Notes under the pieces: model-generated | The model's database searches: none | Seen by the model: only the letters and a program-made list of their open reading frames with translations | What the model was told of the DNA's origin: nothing | Program-made: the position numbers and the translations under genes | Source: Brevundimonas sp. UBA5936 | GTDB lineage: Bacteria > Pseudomonadota > Alphaproteobacteria > Caulobacterales > Caulobacteraceae | Direction: 5' to 3' | Assembly: GCA_002430835.1 (NCBI GenBank) | Contig: DJDA01000109.1 | Location: 31,613 to 95,612, forward strand | Length of the DNA: 64,000 nucleotides | Shown: piece after piece, positions 44,797-53,526 of the stretch | Layout of the letters: every line of letters starts with the position of its first letter | Position numbering within the stretch: the first letter of the stretch is position 1

Positions 44797-45354
44797 CTAC
44801 AGCCGCAACTGGGCTGCGCAGTACTCGAGCGCCTTGATCATCCGCCATTGGACGGTCGTCACGGGGATGTTCAGCCGCTCGCCTATCTCTTGATACTCCA
44901 GATGCGCGAAACGGCTCAAGACGAACACGTCCCTGAGACGGGGCGGCATTGTCATGACGATCTGCTTGAGAAGGACCATGTCGATCTGCGACGCGGGATC
45001 CACGAGTGGATCCGGATCAAGCCGATCGCTGGTGGCCAGAGGGACCGGCCCTCGCCGCCTGGCCCTGTCGATGACCAGGTTGTCGACGATCTTCAGAAGA
45101 AGCGCCTTGGGGTGTTCGATCAGACCCTTGCGACTGTATGGCGCGGCCCGAATCCAGGCCTCCTGGACGAGGTCCTCGGTTTCGTCGCCGAAGCGCCGCC
45201 TCAGCCGCGCCGTCAGCCAACCGGAATAGGTGCGATAGAGATCGTGAAGGCCGTGATCGGCCTCCTTGTCCCCCACACCTCCAGTTCGATCCGACACGGG
45301 CTCGCCTCCAGATGATGAGGCGAGCCCGGCCGAAGCACCGGGTGTTGAGACCAT
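44797..45354 (-). CDS. ECF sigma factor, FecI type
   Basis: A protein of about 185 residues. Region 2 is LYRTYSGWLTARLRRRFGDE followed by TEDLVQEAWIRA, region 4 is RLRDVFVLSRFAHLEYQEIG then ERLNIPVTTVQWRMIKALEY. It would direct transcription of the receptor system and perhaps the peptide genes when FecR is released. Start is uncertain: ATG 45354 falls inside a repeated 73-nt element, GTG 45297 is an alternative that better fits the sigma N-terminus. Confidence 0.85.
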   Translation of the reverse strand: MVSTPGASAGLASSSGGEPVSDRTGGVGDKEADHGLHDLYRTYSGWLTARLRRRFGDETEDLVQEAWIRAAPYSRKGLIEHPKALLLKIVDNLVIDRARRRGPVPLATSDRLDPDPLVDPASQIDMVLLKQIVMTMPPRLRDVFVLSRFAHLEYQEIGERLNIPVTTVQWRMIKALEYCAAQLRL

Positions 45355-45414
45355 GCTTGAGGCATGCGCCGACGCCTTTAGCCTGAAGGCTTGGACATAC
45401 GCGCCAGCCACACC
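45342..45414 (-). repeat. 73-nt dispersed element, copy A
   Basis: A 73-nt segment nearly matching 57448-57520. Shared blocks on the plus strand include ACGCCTTTAGCC and ACATACGCG. On the minus strand it contains the hairpin AGCC-TTCA-GGCT and then the conserved GGCTAAAGGCGT, ending at the ATG of the sigma-factor frame, so both copies place an ATG followed by TC-TCAAC near one end. Confidence 0.75.
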
Positions 45415-45663
45415 GCTGCCGCGGAGCGAAGATGTAGAATGATCGTCTCAAGCGAGGTTCTCACGCCTCGGCGCCGCCCGGAGGCGACGCACTCAAAGCT
45501 TGAATCAAGGTCGGCGCGTTTGCAAGCGGTGGTGCATTGCGCGCCTCACAACGACGTCACAGTTCGGGAGCCACAAGCGGTCGGACGAACGGTCGTCGAC
45601 ACTTTCAAAGCGTTGCGGCCTTGCGCGTCTCCGCCGCCGCATCGACGAGACAAGCCGATGGCA
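45415..45663. other. Intergenic stretch at the left edge of the defence-like island
   Basis: About 250 bp between the sigma-factor leader and a HEPN gene end. It includes ACTCAAAGCTTGAATCAAG, a weak dyad. No convincing gene was recognised. Confidence 0.4.
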
Positions 45664-46596
45664 TCATCGGCCCACGACTGCAGCCACCGCCGCCTCGCTC
45701 CATCCCTCCCGAGTGCGCGTCGTCTCGTCCCAGAGAGCCTGTAGAGCCGCCAGATCACTGTCAAAGGCGAAAGGTTCGGCGAAATGCTCGAGGACGTCGA
45801 AGGTCGCCACCGGCACCGGCATGCCGACCAGTATCTCGCCGGTCAGGATGGTCGCCAGGGTTTCCGTGACTTCGATCAGCGCCCGACTGGCCTGATCGAC
45901 GGTTTCCAGCTTCAGGCCGAACCGTTCGATCCCGCCCCGCGATGTCGCATCCGCCGCGTGGGAGACGACCTTGTTTCGATGCCGACGGATTCCGGTGATC
46001 GCCGTGTGGGAGAGCCGGTCCTCCAAGGCGGCGAGGACCTTGCGGTGCACCACGTCAGTACGCTCCCGGCGGTGCAGCGACTTGCGGCTAAGCCGGTCGA
46101 ACAGCTCATGCCGGTCCCGCGAGATGTCATGCGGTCCTCTGGCCGCCCAGCGGACGCCCGGCTCCCAAGGCTCCTCGGGCGCGGTCGGGTCGTAGGGCGC
46201 GCCGTCGAAACAGACGAACATCTCCCGCCGGACGAGGCTGTGATTGTCCCGCAGCAGACGCAGGACGGTAGGCAGGGACACGACGCCGCGGCCCTCGTCC
46301 TCCGAGGCCGGGTCAGTGAGCCGCCCAACGGCCGCCACCACGCCCATCACATAGGACTGGTCGATGAACTCGCCGAGCACCGGCGCGACGGCGGCGTTCT
46401 TGCGGTCCGCGTCGACCGTTCGGCGCGCCTCGTTGATCACCCGGTAGGTCGCATCCCACCAGTTGAAGTCGATGATCTGCGCGAAGATGGAGTGTTCTTC
46501 GTCGCGACGCAGCAGGCCGTGCGCCCGCTCCCGCAGCGCGCGGTACGCCGCAAGATCGGTCTGGTCGGCGATGTCGCAGTCCTCGGGCGGTGTCAC
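45664..46596 (-). CDS. AbiU2-like HEPN protein
   Basis: A 310-residue helical protein. GIRRHRNKVVSHAADA holds R207-N-K-V-V-S-H213, an R-x5-H HEPN motif, in the place seen in AbiU2-type abortive-infection proteins (helical bundle with IFAQIIDFNWWDATYRVIN upstream). Likely an RNase-like toxin or defence protein; activity is inferred. First gene of the accessory island on the minus strand and 87 bp downstream of a DUF4238 gene. Confidence 0.65.
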   Translation of the reverse strand: MTPPEDCDIADQTDLAAYRALRERAHGLLRRDEEHSIFAQIIDFNWWDATYRVINEARRTVDADRKNAAVAPVLGEFIDQSYVMGVVAAVGRLTDPASEDEGRGVVSLPTVLRLLRDNHSLVRREMFVCFDGAPYDPTAPEEPWEPGVRWAARGPHDISRDRHELFDRLSRKSLHRRERTDVVHRKVLAALEDRLSHTAITGIRRHRNKVVSHAADATSRGGIERFGLKLETVDQASRALIEVTETLATILTGEILVGMPVPVATFDVLEHFAEPFAFDSDLAALQALWDETTRTREGWSEAAVAAVVGR

Positions 46597-46683
46597 AGCG
46601 GCGCTCGTACGGGGTGGTTGTCGCGCGGCCTTAGCACGGTGTGGCGTGATCGTGGTCGGGCCGCCTTATGGGAGAGCGCGCTC

Positions 46684-47532
46684 TCAGGCCCCGCTGAGAA
46701 AGCGGTTGTCGATGAAGCGGTCCTGACGGCGGTCGCGGGCGAAGACCACTTCGCGGGCTGCTGATACGATGTCTCCGTTGAGTTTGCGCACGAAGTCCCG
46801 GGATCGTATGCGTCCGGCGAGGGTCCGCAGCAGGACCGGATTGCGTGCCGCGAGGAAGGCGGCGTTCGGACCGATCGGCATGAGGATGAACCCGTCCTGC
46901 GTCCGCAGCTGACCGAACCGCACGGGGGCGTCGGTCAGCAGGCACGCCCAGTCGGCGTCCTCAGCGTGGACGACACCCCAATGCATACGGTCCATGGCGC
47001 CGAGGACGGTCGTCGCTGTGATCAAACGTGGGAGGAGGATCTTGGCGTGCTCGCGGTCCATGCCCGTCTCACCGGCGGCGACATGCTCCGCCAGCGTCGG
47101 AGCCCAATCGGCCTCCCGCATGCGCTGATACTCAGGCTCCAGGGCGTCCAGATCGGCCGCCTGGGCCACGGGCGCATAGCCGGCGATCGTGTTGATCGCG
47201 TCGGGACTGCGGCTGATCATGGAGCTGACGAAGCGCATCCAGTCCAGGGCAAGGCGGTCATCCTCGGGCCGATGGCTGGTGGCGAGCAACGCCTGGAGCG
47301 CCAGAGCGCCCCGGTCGTCGATCTTCTGCATGAACCCGGTCTCCAGCGCCTGGCGATCCGCCTCGCTCGGCGCGCCCGCCAGGGCGTAGAGGTCGATCCC
47401 GTACCCTGACCCCTTCGGATACATCTGGCGGACAGCCAGCTTCCCGTCCGCGCGGCGGCTGTAGCGATAGAGCCGGCCGGTTTCGTCCGTCCACTGACCG
47501 AGCAGGAACTTCGGAACGTAGTGGTGCTTCAT
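46684..47532 (-). CDS. DUF4238 protein
   Basis: A 282-residue protein opening MKHHYVPKFLLGQWTDETGR, the characteristic N-terminus of DUF4238 (K-H-H-Y/F-V-P-x-F/x-L). Members are widespread in defence and mobile regions; biochemical role unknown, an HNH- or metal-like site has been discussed from the His pair. A second DUF4238 gene lies at 54 kb. Divergent from the HTH-DUF2971 set. Confidence 0.75.
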   Translation of the reverse strand: MKHHYVPKFLLGQWTDETGRLYRYSRRADGKLAVRQMYPKGSGYGIDLYALAGAPSEADRQALETGFMQKIDDRGALALQALLATSHRPEDDRLALDWMRFVSSMISRSPDAINTIAGYAPVAQAADLDALEPEYQRMREADWAPTLAEHVAAGETGMDREHAKILLPRLITATTVLGAMDRMHWGVVHAEDADWACLLTDAPVRFGQLRTQDGFILMPIGPNAAFLAARNPVLLRTLAGRIRSRDFVRKLNGDIVSAAREVVFARDRRQDRFIDNRFLSGA

Positions 47533-47602
47533 GGGGCGAGACCTCGGCGTGCTCCCGATGTCGAACGGCGGCGTTCTCTCAGATAGGAGGGCGGCGACGG
47601 AA

Positions 47603-47631
47603 TTGCATATTACGACATTTTGTCGTATACT
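47603..47631 (+). promoter_or_regulatory. Promoter and operator of the HTH/DUF2971/nuclease genes
   Basis: TTGCAT (47603-47608) and TATACT (47626-47631) are separated by 17 bp. The perfect inverted repeat TACGACA-TTT-TGTCGTA (47611-47627) lies between and across the -10 box, followed by GACGAC and GTCG half-sites. A textbook self-repressing layout. Confidence 0.8.
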
Positions 47632-47659
47632 GGTGACGACAAAAAGTCGGAGGAACGCC

Positions 47660-48154
47660 TTGCCCGCCGTTGAACCCGAGGACGCCGCTCAGCTTCGCGA
47701 CAGTCTCGACGCCCTGAGCCTAAACCAGACCAACCTCGCCCAGCTGATGACCGAGCTCGGTGACGCGCGCGAGATGAAGACAATCCTGCGCAGCATTCAG
47801 CGGATGGCCGGACGGGAAGCGAAACTGTCCGGCGAGATGCAGGTCATCCTCACTCTCCTGAAACGGGAACAGTCCCGGGCGCGCCGTGTCGCGGAGGCCG
47901 CCGACTGGATCGAGCAGGACGGTCGCCTGACAGCGGTCATCCAGGGGGTCCGCGTCACTCTGGCGCCGCAGACGCGCGGCCGCTGGAGCATCCATGCCCG
48001 GCACATCGCGGAGCGGCCGGACGGTTATTCGCCGGAGATCCCGCACTGGCGCAACAGCCTGGCCGACGCCAAGCTGCGCGCCGTGCTCGCCGTCGAGGAA
48101 ACCCTCGACGATCTGGAGATGATCGCGGCCCAGCTCGCCGAAGACGCCGCCTGA
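47660..48154 (+). CDS. Small HTH-like regulator
   Basis: A 164-residue protein. LRDSLDALSLNQTNLAQLMT, then ELGDAREMKTILRSIQRMAG looks like an XRE-type HTH; the C-terminal region may bind a partner. Start is TTG at 47660, 7 nt after GGAGGA; no better start exists downstream of the operator. The strong palindrome in its promoter suggests autorepression. It precedes a DUF2971 gene by 75 bp. Confidence 0.6.
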   Translation: MPAVEPEDAAQLRDSLDALSLNQTNLAQLMTELGDAREMKTILRSIQRMAGREAKLSGEMQVILTLLKREQSRARRVAEAADWIEQDGRLTAVIQGVRVTLAPQTRGRWSIHARHIAERPDGYSPEIPHWRNSLADAKLRAVLAVEETLDDLEMIAAQLAEDAA

Positions 48155-48229
48155 CGTGCGGCGTTCCAAAATGACTGGAGCTCTCCGGCTGCGCCAAACG
48201 GGCGCCCGCGCGCGTCGGGCCTGGTCGCC

Positions 48230-49207
48230 GTGACCGCCGCGTCGCCCCCGTCCCGGCTGTTCCGCTATCGCTCGCTCGCCGGCGCCGGGTGGGCGCGCGA
48301 GGCCGAGGCGATGCGGAACGCCTATCTCTGGTCTCCCCGCTTCAGCCAGATGAATGACCCGATGGAGGCGTTCTACGAGCTGGGGGGCGCCGGCGATCAG
48401 GCCGTCGATCGCCTGTTGCAGACGGCCGGCAAGTCCACCGCCGACATGTATGAGATGGCGAAGACGGTGATCGACCGGCTGTGCCTGGTGTCCTTCTCCT
48501 CGACGCCCGTTGATCTGCCGCTGTGGGCCTACTACGGGGGTAATTTCGCGGGCGTGTGCCTGGAGTTCGACACGGACAGACTGTTCGTGGGCGATCTGCA
48601 GGGAGAGTCCCTGGTTCCAGTCACCTATGCGGAGACGGCGCTGCCGCCTCTGCAACTGTGGGAGCTGACCTCCATGGAGGCGGTGACGGGTCGGCTCAGC
48701 CGCAAGCGGATCGAATGGGCGCACGAGAAGGAGTGGCGTGTCCTCACCGGCGCGGAAGGGCCGCGCCACTACATCGATGAGGCCCTCGTGCGGGTCCATT
48801 TGGGACCGCGGATCGACAAAGATCACGCCCGGCAAATTCGCGCCCTGTTCGACGGGAGACCCACCGAGGTCGTCCAGGGCCGTGTCAACGGCTTCTCCCT
48901 CGGGTTCGAGCTCGTTCAACCGCCCACGGCGGCGACGCGATACACAAGGGTGGGTTCGGGCACGCTCGACCTCGACGCCCTCCTGTGGTCTCGCGATGAA
49001 TTCGAAGCCTTCCTGACGGTCCCTGTCGAACAGTTGGTCGAGGAGCTCCGGCGGATCGCGGGCCAGCCCAATGTCGACGCCGTGGCCGATTGCATGGTGT
49101 CAGTCACCCGACCGGCGCTCCTCGTCCAGGTCGAGCAGAAGCTGCGGAACGATCGCATCGTCTATGAGCGCCGGTACTACGACTCCCGCCTCCAGAGATT
49201 GCCTTGA
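48230..49207 (+). CDS. DUF2971 protein
   Basis: A 325-residue protein starting at GTG. RLFRYRSL, SPRFSQMNDPMEAFYELG and LPLWAYYGGNFAGVCLEFDT, then EWAHEKEWRV, are the DUF2971 landmarks (Y-R, F-N/M-D-P, L-W-x-x-Y, K-E-W-R). Function is unknown; the family is common in defence islands and often next to nucleases. Here it is between an autoregulated HTH and a double-nuclease gene. Confidence 0.75.
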   Translation: MTAASPPSRLFRYRSLAGAGWAREAEAMRNAYLWSPRFSQMNDPMEAFYELGGAGDQAVDRLLQTAGKSTADMYEMAKTVIDRLCLVSFSSTPVDLPLWAYYGGNFAGVCLEFDTDRLFVGDLQGESLVPVTYAETALPPLQLWELTSMEAVTGRLSRKRIEWAHEKEWRVLTGAEGPRHYIDEALVRVHLGPRIDKDHARQIRALFDGRPTEVVQGRVNGFSLGFELVQPPTAATRYTRVGSGTLDLDALLWSRDEFEAFLTVPVEQLVEELRRIAGQPNVDAVADCMVSVTRPALLVQVEQKLRNDRIVYERRYYDSRLQRLP

Positions 49208-49332
49208 GGCCGCCATCCCGAACCGCGCCTACTGCTCCTGAACGAGGGGGCGACGCGGCGGGCGGCGTGAGGCTAGGCTGCGGCCGCCGGCGCCTTGGCG
49301 GTCCGCTCGTTCTCCGTTGAAAGGATCACACT

Positions 49333-50415
49333 ATGACGCGTCAGTCCGACGCCGCCCGGTTCGAGCAGATCGTCGGCCAGATCCTGCGCGATGAGGGGTA
49401 TCGCGTCACCGAGAACGTCCGCATGAGCGGGACGCCTCACGATATCGATCTCCTCGCCGTGAGAGACCAGATCACATTGCCGGTAGAGGTCAAACTGGGG
49501 TCGGGCCGACGCCCCATCGGCCTGCGCTCGCTGCGCGACTGGGGCCCTGCCGTCGCCTTCCTCGGAAAGTTCGCGAAGCGAGCCAGGCCGGTGCTTGCCA
49601 TCGGAGCTTCGGTCCACCCCGAGCACCGGGCTTGGGCGGAGAAGGAGTACGACATCGAGATCTGGGACGGCCTCGCCCTGCTCGAGCGGGCCGGAGCGCA
49701 GCGACCGGAGCTCGAGACGCTGCTGGACAACCAACCGCAAAGGGCGACGCTGTTAGGGATCGCGCCGGCGGAGATCGAACAGCAGCTGAGGGCGCTCGGC
49801 TACATCGTCGATCCGCCTGAGCCCGTCGAACCTGAGCCTGCGCCGACCGAGGGCGAGGCGCTGATCACGCGTCTCCGCGCCACTCAGACCGGGAAGAACC
49901 ACGCCAAGGCCTACGAGGAGATCTGCCGCGACATCCTCAGCTATGTATTCGGAAACGACCTGCTCGACGGGCGTAGCCAGAAGCGGACATCCGATTCCCT
50001 CAACGTCTACGACCTGATCTACAGGGTCGCGCCGCACAACGCCTTCTGGTCGACCCTGACCCGCGACTTCCGGGCCCGCGTCGTGATGTTCGAATGCAAG
50101 AACTACACCCACCCCATCCGGGCGATGCAGATCTTCACGACCGAGCGCTATCTCAGCACCAGTGTCCTGCGCCCGATCTGCTTCATCCTGACCCGCAAGG
50201 CGCCCCACCGACACGCCGTCGAAGCGGCCTTCGGCGCCATGCGGGACGCCCAGAAGCTGCTCGTGGTCCTGTCCGACGAGGACCTGATCGCCATGATCAA
50301 GGCCAAGGACGTCCAGCGCATGGAGGGCGGCACGATCATCGACCGCCTGCAGAACGATCCGACGGAAATCCTCGACCAGAGGATCTACGACTTCATCGCC
50401 GGCATCCCGCGCTGA
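49333..50415 (+). CDS. Mrr-like protein with two PD-(D/E)XK nuclease domains
   Basis: A 360-residue protein. Domain one has HDIDLLAVRDQITLPVEVKL (D39 ... E52-V-K54); domain two has LNVYDLIYRV followed by RVVMFECKNYTHP (E254-C-K256). Both match PD-(D/E)XK endonuclease cores as in Mrr and related type IV restriction enzymes. A proline/glutamate linker lies near 165-180. Probably cleaves DNA, maybe modified. Co-oriented with the HTH and DUF2971 genes 126 bp upstream. Confidence 0.7.
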   Translation: MTRQSDAARFEQIVGQILRDEGYRVTENVRMSGTPHDIDLLAVRDQITLPVEVKLGSGRRPIGLRSLRDWGPAVAFLGKFAKRARPVLAIGASVHPEHRAWAEKEYDIEIWDGLALLERAGAQRPELETLLDNQPQRATLLGIAPAEIEQQLRALGYIVDPPEPVEPEPAPTEGEALITRLRATQTGKNHAKAYEEICRDILSYVFGNDLLDGRSQKRTSDSLNVYDLIYRVAPHNAFWSTLTRDFRARVVMFECKNYTHPIRAMQIFTTERYLSTSVLRPICFILTRKAPHRHAVEAAFGAMRDAQKLLVVLSDEDLIAMIKAKDVQRMEGGTIIDRLQNDPTEILDQRIYDFIAGIPR

Positions 50416-50451
50416 TCTGGCGACACGCGTCCTTGGCGGACCGCGCGCACT

Positions 50452-51048
50452 TCAGTCGGCGTGACTGAGGAAGGTGATCCCGCTCATCCCGCGGTCGAAC
50501 GTGTCGATCACCGAGATCTTCCCGGCCTCGAGGAACATCCGCCACACCGCCTCGACGTCCTCGTAGGCGAGGGCGAAGAACTCTGGCGTGGTCAGCTGGT
50601 CGAACTCGGTCTGGTAGTTGCGCAGCAGGAGCTGCAGCTCGCCATCCGTGCCCTGGGCCAGCCACTCCTCACGCACCGTCACCGGCTTGCCGTGGGCCAT
50701 CATGTCCCGCGCCTTGATGAGCTGCAGGAGGGTCGAGGCCGGACGCTGCGCCGGGTCCCACGCGAGGTCGAGCGCCTTCCACACGGCCTGACGTTTGTCC
50801 TTGCCGCTCGCGCGCTCGTTCCAGTCCTCGACCCTCATCGCGCCGACGAAGTTCAGATAGGCCTCGAAGGTGAAGGCCAGCATGGTGATTCCGGCCATGA
50901 TGTCCAGGCCGACACCGGCGCGCTCGCCGCCCGGCGCCAGCGCCTTGTCGATCCGGGTCTTCAGGTGATGAGCGGCGCCCGCCAGATCATTATGGATGCG
51001 GTCGACCCGCTCGACCTCCAGCCGGGCGTTAATCCGGGGTTGGGTCAT
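50452..51048 (-). CDS. HEPN-motif protein
   Basis: A 198-residue helical protein with LIKARDMMAHGKPV, R114-D-M-M-A-H119, the HEPN R-x4-6-H motif, after an N-terminal helix pair (GITMLAFTFEAYLNFVGAMR). Lies 16 bp downstream of the nucleotidyltransferase-HEPN gene on the same strand, so the two are probably one transcript and possibly toxin and partner. Convergent with the double-nuclease gene. Confidence 0.65.
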   Translation of the reverse strand: MTQPRINARLEVERVDRIHNDLAGAAHHLKTRIDKALAPGGERAGVGLDIMAGITMLAFTFEAYLNFVGAMRVEDWNERASGKDKRQAVWKALDLAWDPAQRPASTLLQLIKARDMMAHGKPVTVREEWLAQGTDGELQLLLRNYQTEFDQLTTPEFFALAYEDVEAVWRMFLEAGKISVIDTFDRGMSGITFLSHAD

Positions 51049-51064
51049 CGTCTCGCCGTCCGAC

Positions 51065-51973
51065 TCAGAGGCCTGCGCGCATCGCCGAGATCCGCGCCTC
51101 GCACGTCTGGACGACAAGGTCGCGCAGGCGACGCGCGCAGGTGGACAGGGCGTCGAGATCCTCGACGCTGACATCGTACTGGTCCGAGTAGCGCGCCTCG
51201 ACATAGGCCCGCTTGAGCGTCTCAAAGCGGCGCTTGTCGGCCCGCTGCTCGCGCGGCCAGGCCGCCACGAGGGTCTTGTCGACATCCTCCGCGAGGGAGC
51301 GAAGGAATTTGATGTTGTGGGAGCGCGGGAAATAGAAGGTGTGCACCAGCAGGAAGCAGATGTAGGCGCGCTCCACGGCTTGGTGGAGGTTGTAGGCGGC
51401 GTCGTTCCGTTTCCCTTTTTCCACGCAGAATGCCGCAATCTCCAAAGAATCGACGATCTTTGGCAGCCAGTGTGCATAGTATCGCTCAGCCATCTCCAAA
51501 GCGTCGCCGGGCGTCATTGGCTTGGGTACGGCGAGGGGGTGGCCGGGGAGCTCGTAGAGCATCACCCCGTCGCGGGCGATGTCGGTCCAGAAGTATTCGC
51601 CACGTCCAATAGCCTGGTTCACCTCGGCGAGGTCGTGGACGATGATGTTGACGATGCGGCCGACGGACGCGTCGTGGAGGATCCTGTTCTCGGCCTCCCA
51701 CCAGTAGTCCGCGATGTCCGTCAGTTTGGGGTGGCTGACGATGACCAGCAGATCGAAGTCCGACAGGTAGCCATTGTCCGGCTCGTCCACCCAGTCGGTG
51801 CGGGCGTAGCTGCCGAAAAGGATGATCTTAAGGACCTTGCCGCCCTTGCGCCAATCCGAGGTGCCGCCCGCGCCTTTGCGGAGCGCCGCCTCGAACTCCG
51901 TCAACAGGGTCGAGCGGACGTGCGCGAGCTCCTGCTGTTGAGTGTCCGGCAGATGATCGAGGGTTGATTTCAT
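51065..51973 (-). CDS. Nucleotidyltransferase-HEPN fusion protein
   Basis: A 302-residue protein. Residues 46-80 hold IILFGSYARTDW ... YLSDFDLLVI: G-S then D72-x-D74, the minimal nucleotidyltransferase (MNT/KNTase) active site; the C-terminal half (AERYYAHWLPKIVDSLEIAA, then YNLHQAVERAYICFLLVHTF) is a HEPN bundle. In MNT/HEPN systems the nucleotidyltransferase AMPylates the HEPN toxin. Here the MNT also has its own HEPN part. Confidence 0.75.
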   Translation of the reverse strand: MKSTLDHLPDTQQQELAHVRSTLLTEFEAALRKGAGGTSDWRKGGKVLKIILFGSYARTDWVDEPDNGYLSDFDLLVIVSHPKLTDIADYWWEAENRILHDASVGRIVNIIVHDLAEVNQAIGRGEYFWTDIARDGVMLYELPGHPLAVPKPMTPGDALEMAERYYAHWLPKIVDSLEIAAFCVEKGKRNDAAYNLHQAVERAYICFLLVHTFYFPRSHNIKFLRSLAEDVDKTLVAAWPREQRADKRRFETLKRAYVEARYSDQYDVSVEDLDALSTCARRLRDLVVQTCEARISAMRAGL

Positions 51974-52069
51974 CGACGCGAGTCTAGCCGCAAACCGTGC
52001 GCCTGATCGACAGATTTCGGCATTTCTACCGCCACGACCGCTTTCGACATGGGCTGAGGCAGGCTGACC

Positions 52070-53410
52070 TCAGAAGAAGGCGCCCGGCTCGACCGGCCCC
52101 TCCGTTGCGACCAGGGCCTGGAGCGGGACGGGTTGCGGCGTCCTATGTCGCCCGATCTTCAGGGGAGCGAAGGTCTCGTCGAAGTCCCAATTAGTGTCCC
52201 GCTGCAGCGAGACCTCGGATCGGAAGTAGTTGACGTTGACCCATCGGAACCGGCGGTTCGCCGGTCGGTACACCCAGGTCTCGATCAGATTGGCCATATA
52301 CCGCTCGCGATCGACCCGTGCCTCACCTGTCGTTTCTATCCCGATGTGGACAACGCCGGGACGATCGGCCGGCAACTGGCGCTCCGCGCGCACGAGCGTC
52401 CGTCGGAAGTGACCCGACTTCATCTCGAGAGCGCGGGGAGCCCGACAGGTCCATCCGACCACGCTCGCGTGGTGCAGGTCTGTCGCGTAGAACGGTCGTC
52501 CCTCCGCAGGCGTCCAACGCCCGGAGAAGCTGTAGTCCCACTCCGGCTGCAGCACGCCCGCCGTGAGCTGGATCATCCGTCTGGAGCCATAGTAGACGTC
52601 GTCGCGCGCCATCACCTGCAGCAGTCCCGCCGCATCGGGAGGGCGAAGTCGTCCGATCGCTGTCGCATCGACCCAGCCGCCCCGATGTGCCGCCAGAGCC
52701 TCGCGCACGTGCTCGACCAGATAACCATCCGGCACGTCCTGAAGCTCGACGTTGTAGACCGTCTCCACGACAAGTGGCCGCCCCGCCTCGCGAAGAAGAT
52801 CGTGTATGGGGTTCGCGAGGCGAGCGCCGTGAGCCGCCTCGTTGATGGCATAGGTGGACCGGTCCAGCCGCTTGCACTCGACCGCCCAACGACGGTTTGG
52901 CTTGGAGGCGAGGAAATCGGGGGTTGCGGGTCCGCCGCGCTGTTCCGGGACGAACTCGACCGTCCATCCATCCCTGCACCAGGCGAGCGCCACCAGCAGT
53001 TCGTAGACGCCGGCATCCATGGACGTCCGGCGTTCCGTCAACAGTCGCCCGGCCCTCTCCTCCGCTCCCGGTATGCCGCGCAGGATCTCCAGATCGGCGC
53101 CGACCCGCTTGAGGAGCGGCGTGATCCGCGCCGCTTCCTCGGGTACCGAGTGGCGTCTTCCGTCGGCGAAGTCGGCGCCTTGCAGAAGCCACCAGGCCGC
53201 CGGGTCCTGGCCGTCAGTTGGCGGAGCCTGTCCGCCGTCACGCCAGATGGCCAAGGCTGCGTCGAGACCTTGACGCTGCGCCTCTATCCGCGCGGCCATG
53301 TCGGCAGCGGGCGCGAGTTCACGCAGCCAGTCGATGGCGGCTTGGACGTCGTCGTCCCGCCAATCCTGCCCGTCGCGTCTCGCGATCCATAGAGGGTCTT
53401 CGTTCGCCAT
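52070..53410 (-). CDS. Protein with a PD-(D/E)XK-like core
   Basis: A 446-residue protein. VYELLVALAWCRDGWTVEFV, PATPDFLASKPNRRWAVECK gives E137, D165, E178-C-K180, a PD-(D/E)XK nuclease-like series. The flanks match nothing I recognise. The gene is monocistronic on the minus strand between the HEPN pair and a pseudogene. A DNA- or RNA-targeting role is inference. Confidence 0.55.
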   Translation of the reverse strand: MANEDPLWIARRDGQDWRDDDVQAAIDWLRELAPAADMAARIEAQRQGLDAALAIWRDGGQAPPTDGQDPAAWWLLQGADFADGRRHSVPEEAARITPLLKRVGADLEILRGIPGAEERAGRLLTERRTSMDAGVYELLVALAWCRDGWTVEFVPEQRGGPATPDFLASKPNRRWAVECKRLDRSTYAINEAAHGARLANPIHDLLREAGRPLVVETVYNVELQDVPDGYLVEHVREALAAHRGGWVDATAIGRLRPPDAAGLLQVMARDDVYYGSRRMIQLTAGVLQPEWDYSFSGRWTPAEGRPFYATDLHHASVVGWTCRAPRALEMKSGHFRRTLVRAERQLPADRPGVVHIGIETTGEARVDRERYMANLIETWVYRPANRRFRWVNVNYFRSEVSLQRDTNWDFDETFAPLKIGRHRTPQPVPLQALVATEGPVEPGAFF

Positions 53411-53526
53411 GAGCGCACTAGCCGGGAGATCCGCTCCCTGTTCAAGTGCCTGCTGAGAAGGCCTCGACGCCGCAGCCTGTTCGTACCAACCTCTCCCGAC
53501 GAGCCCCTATCCTCGAGAGCAAGGCG

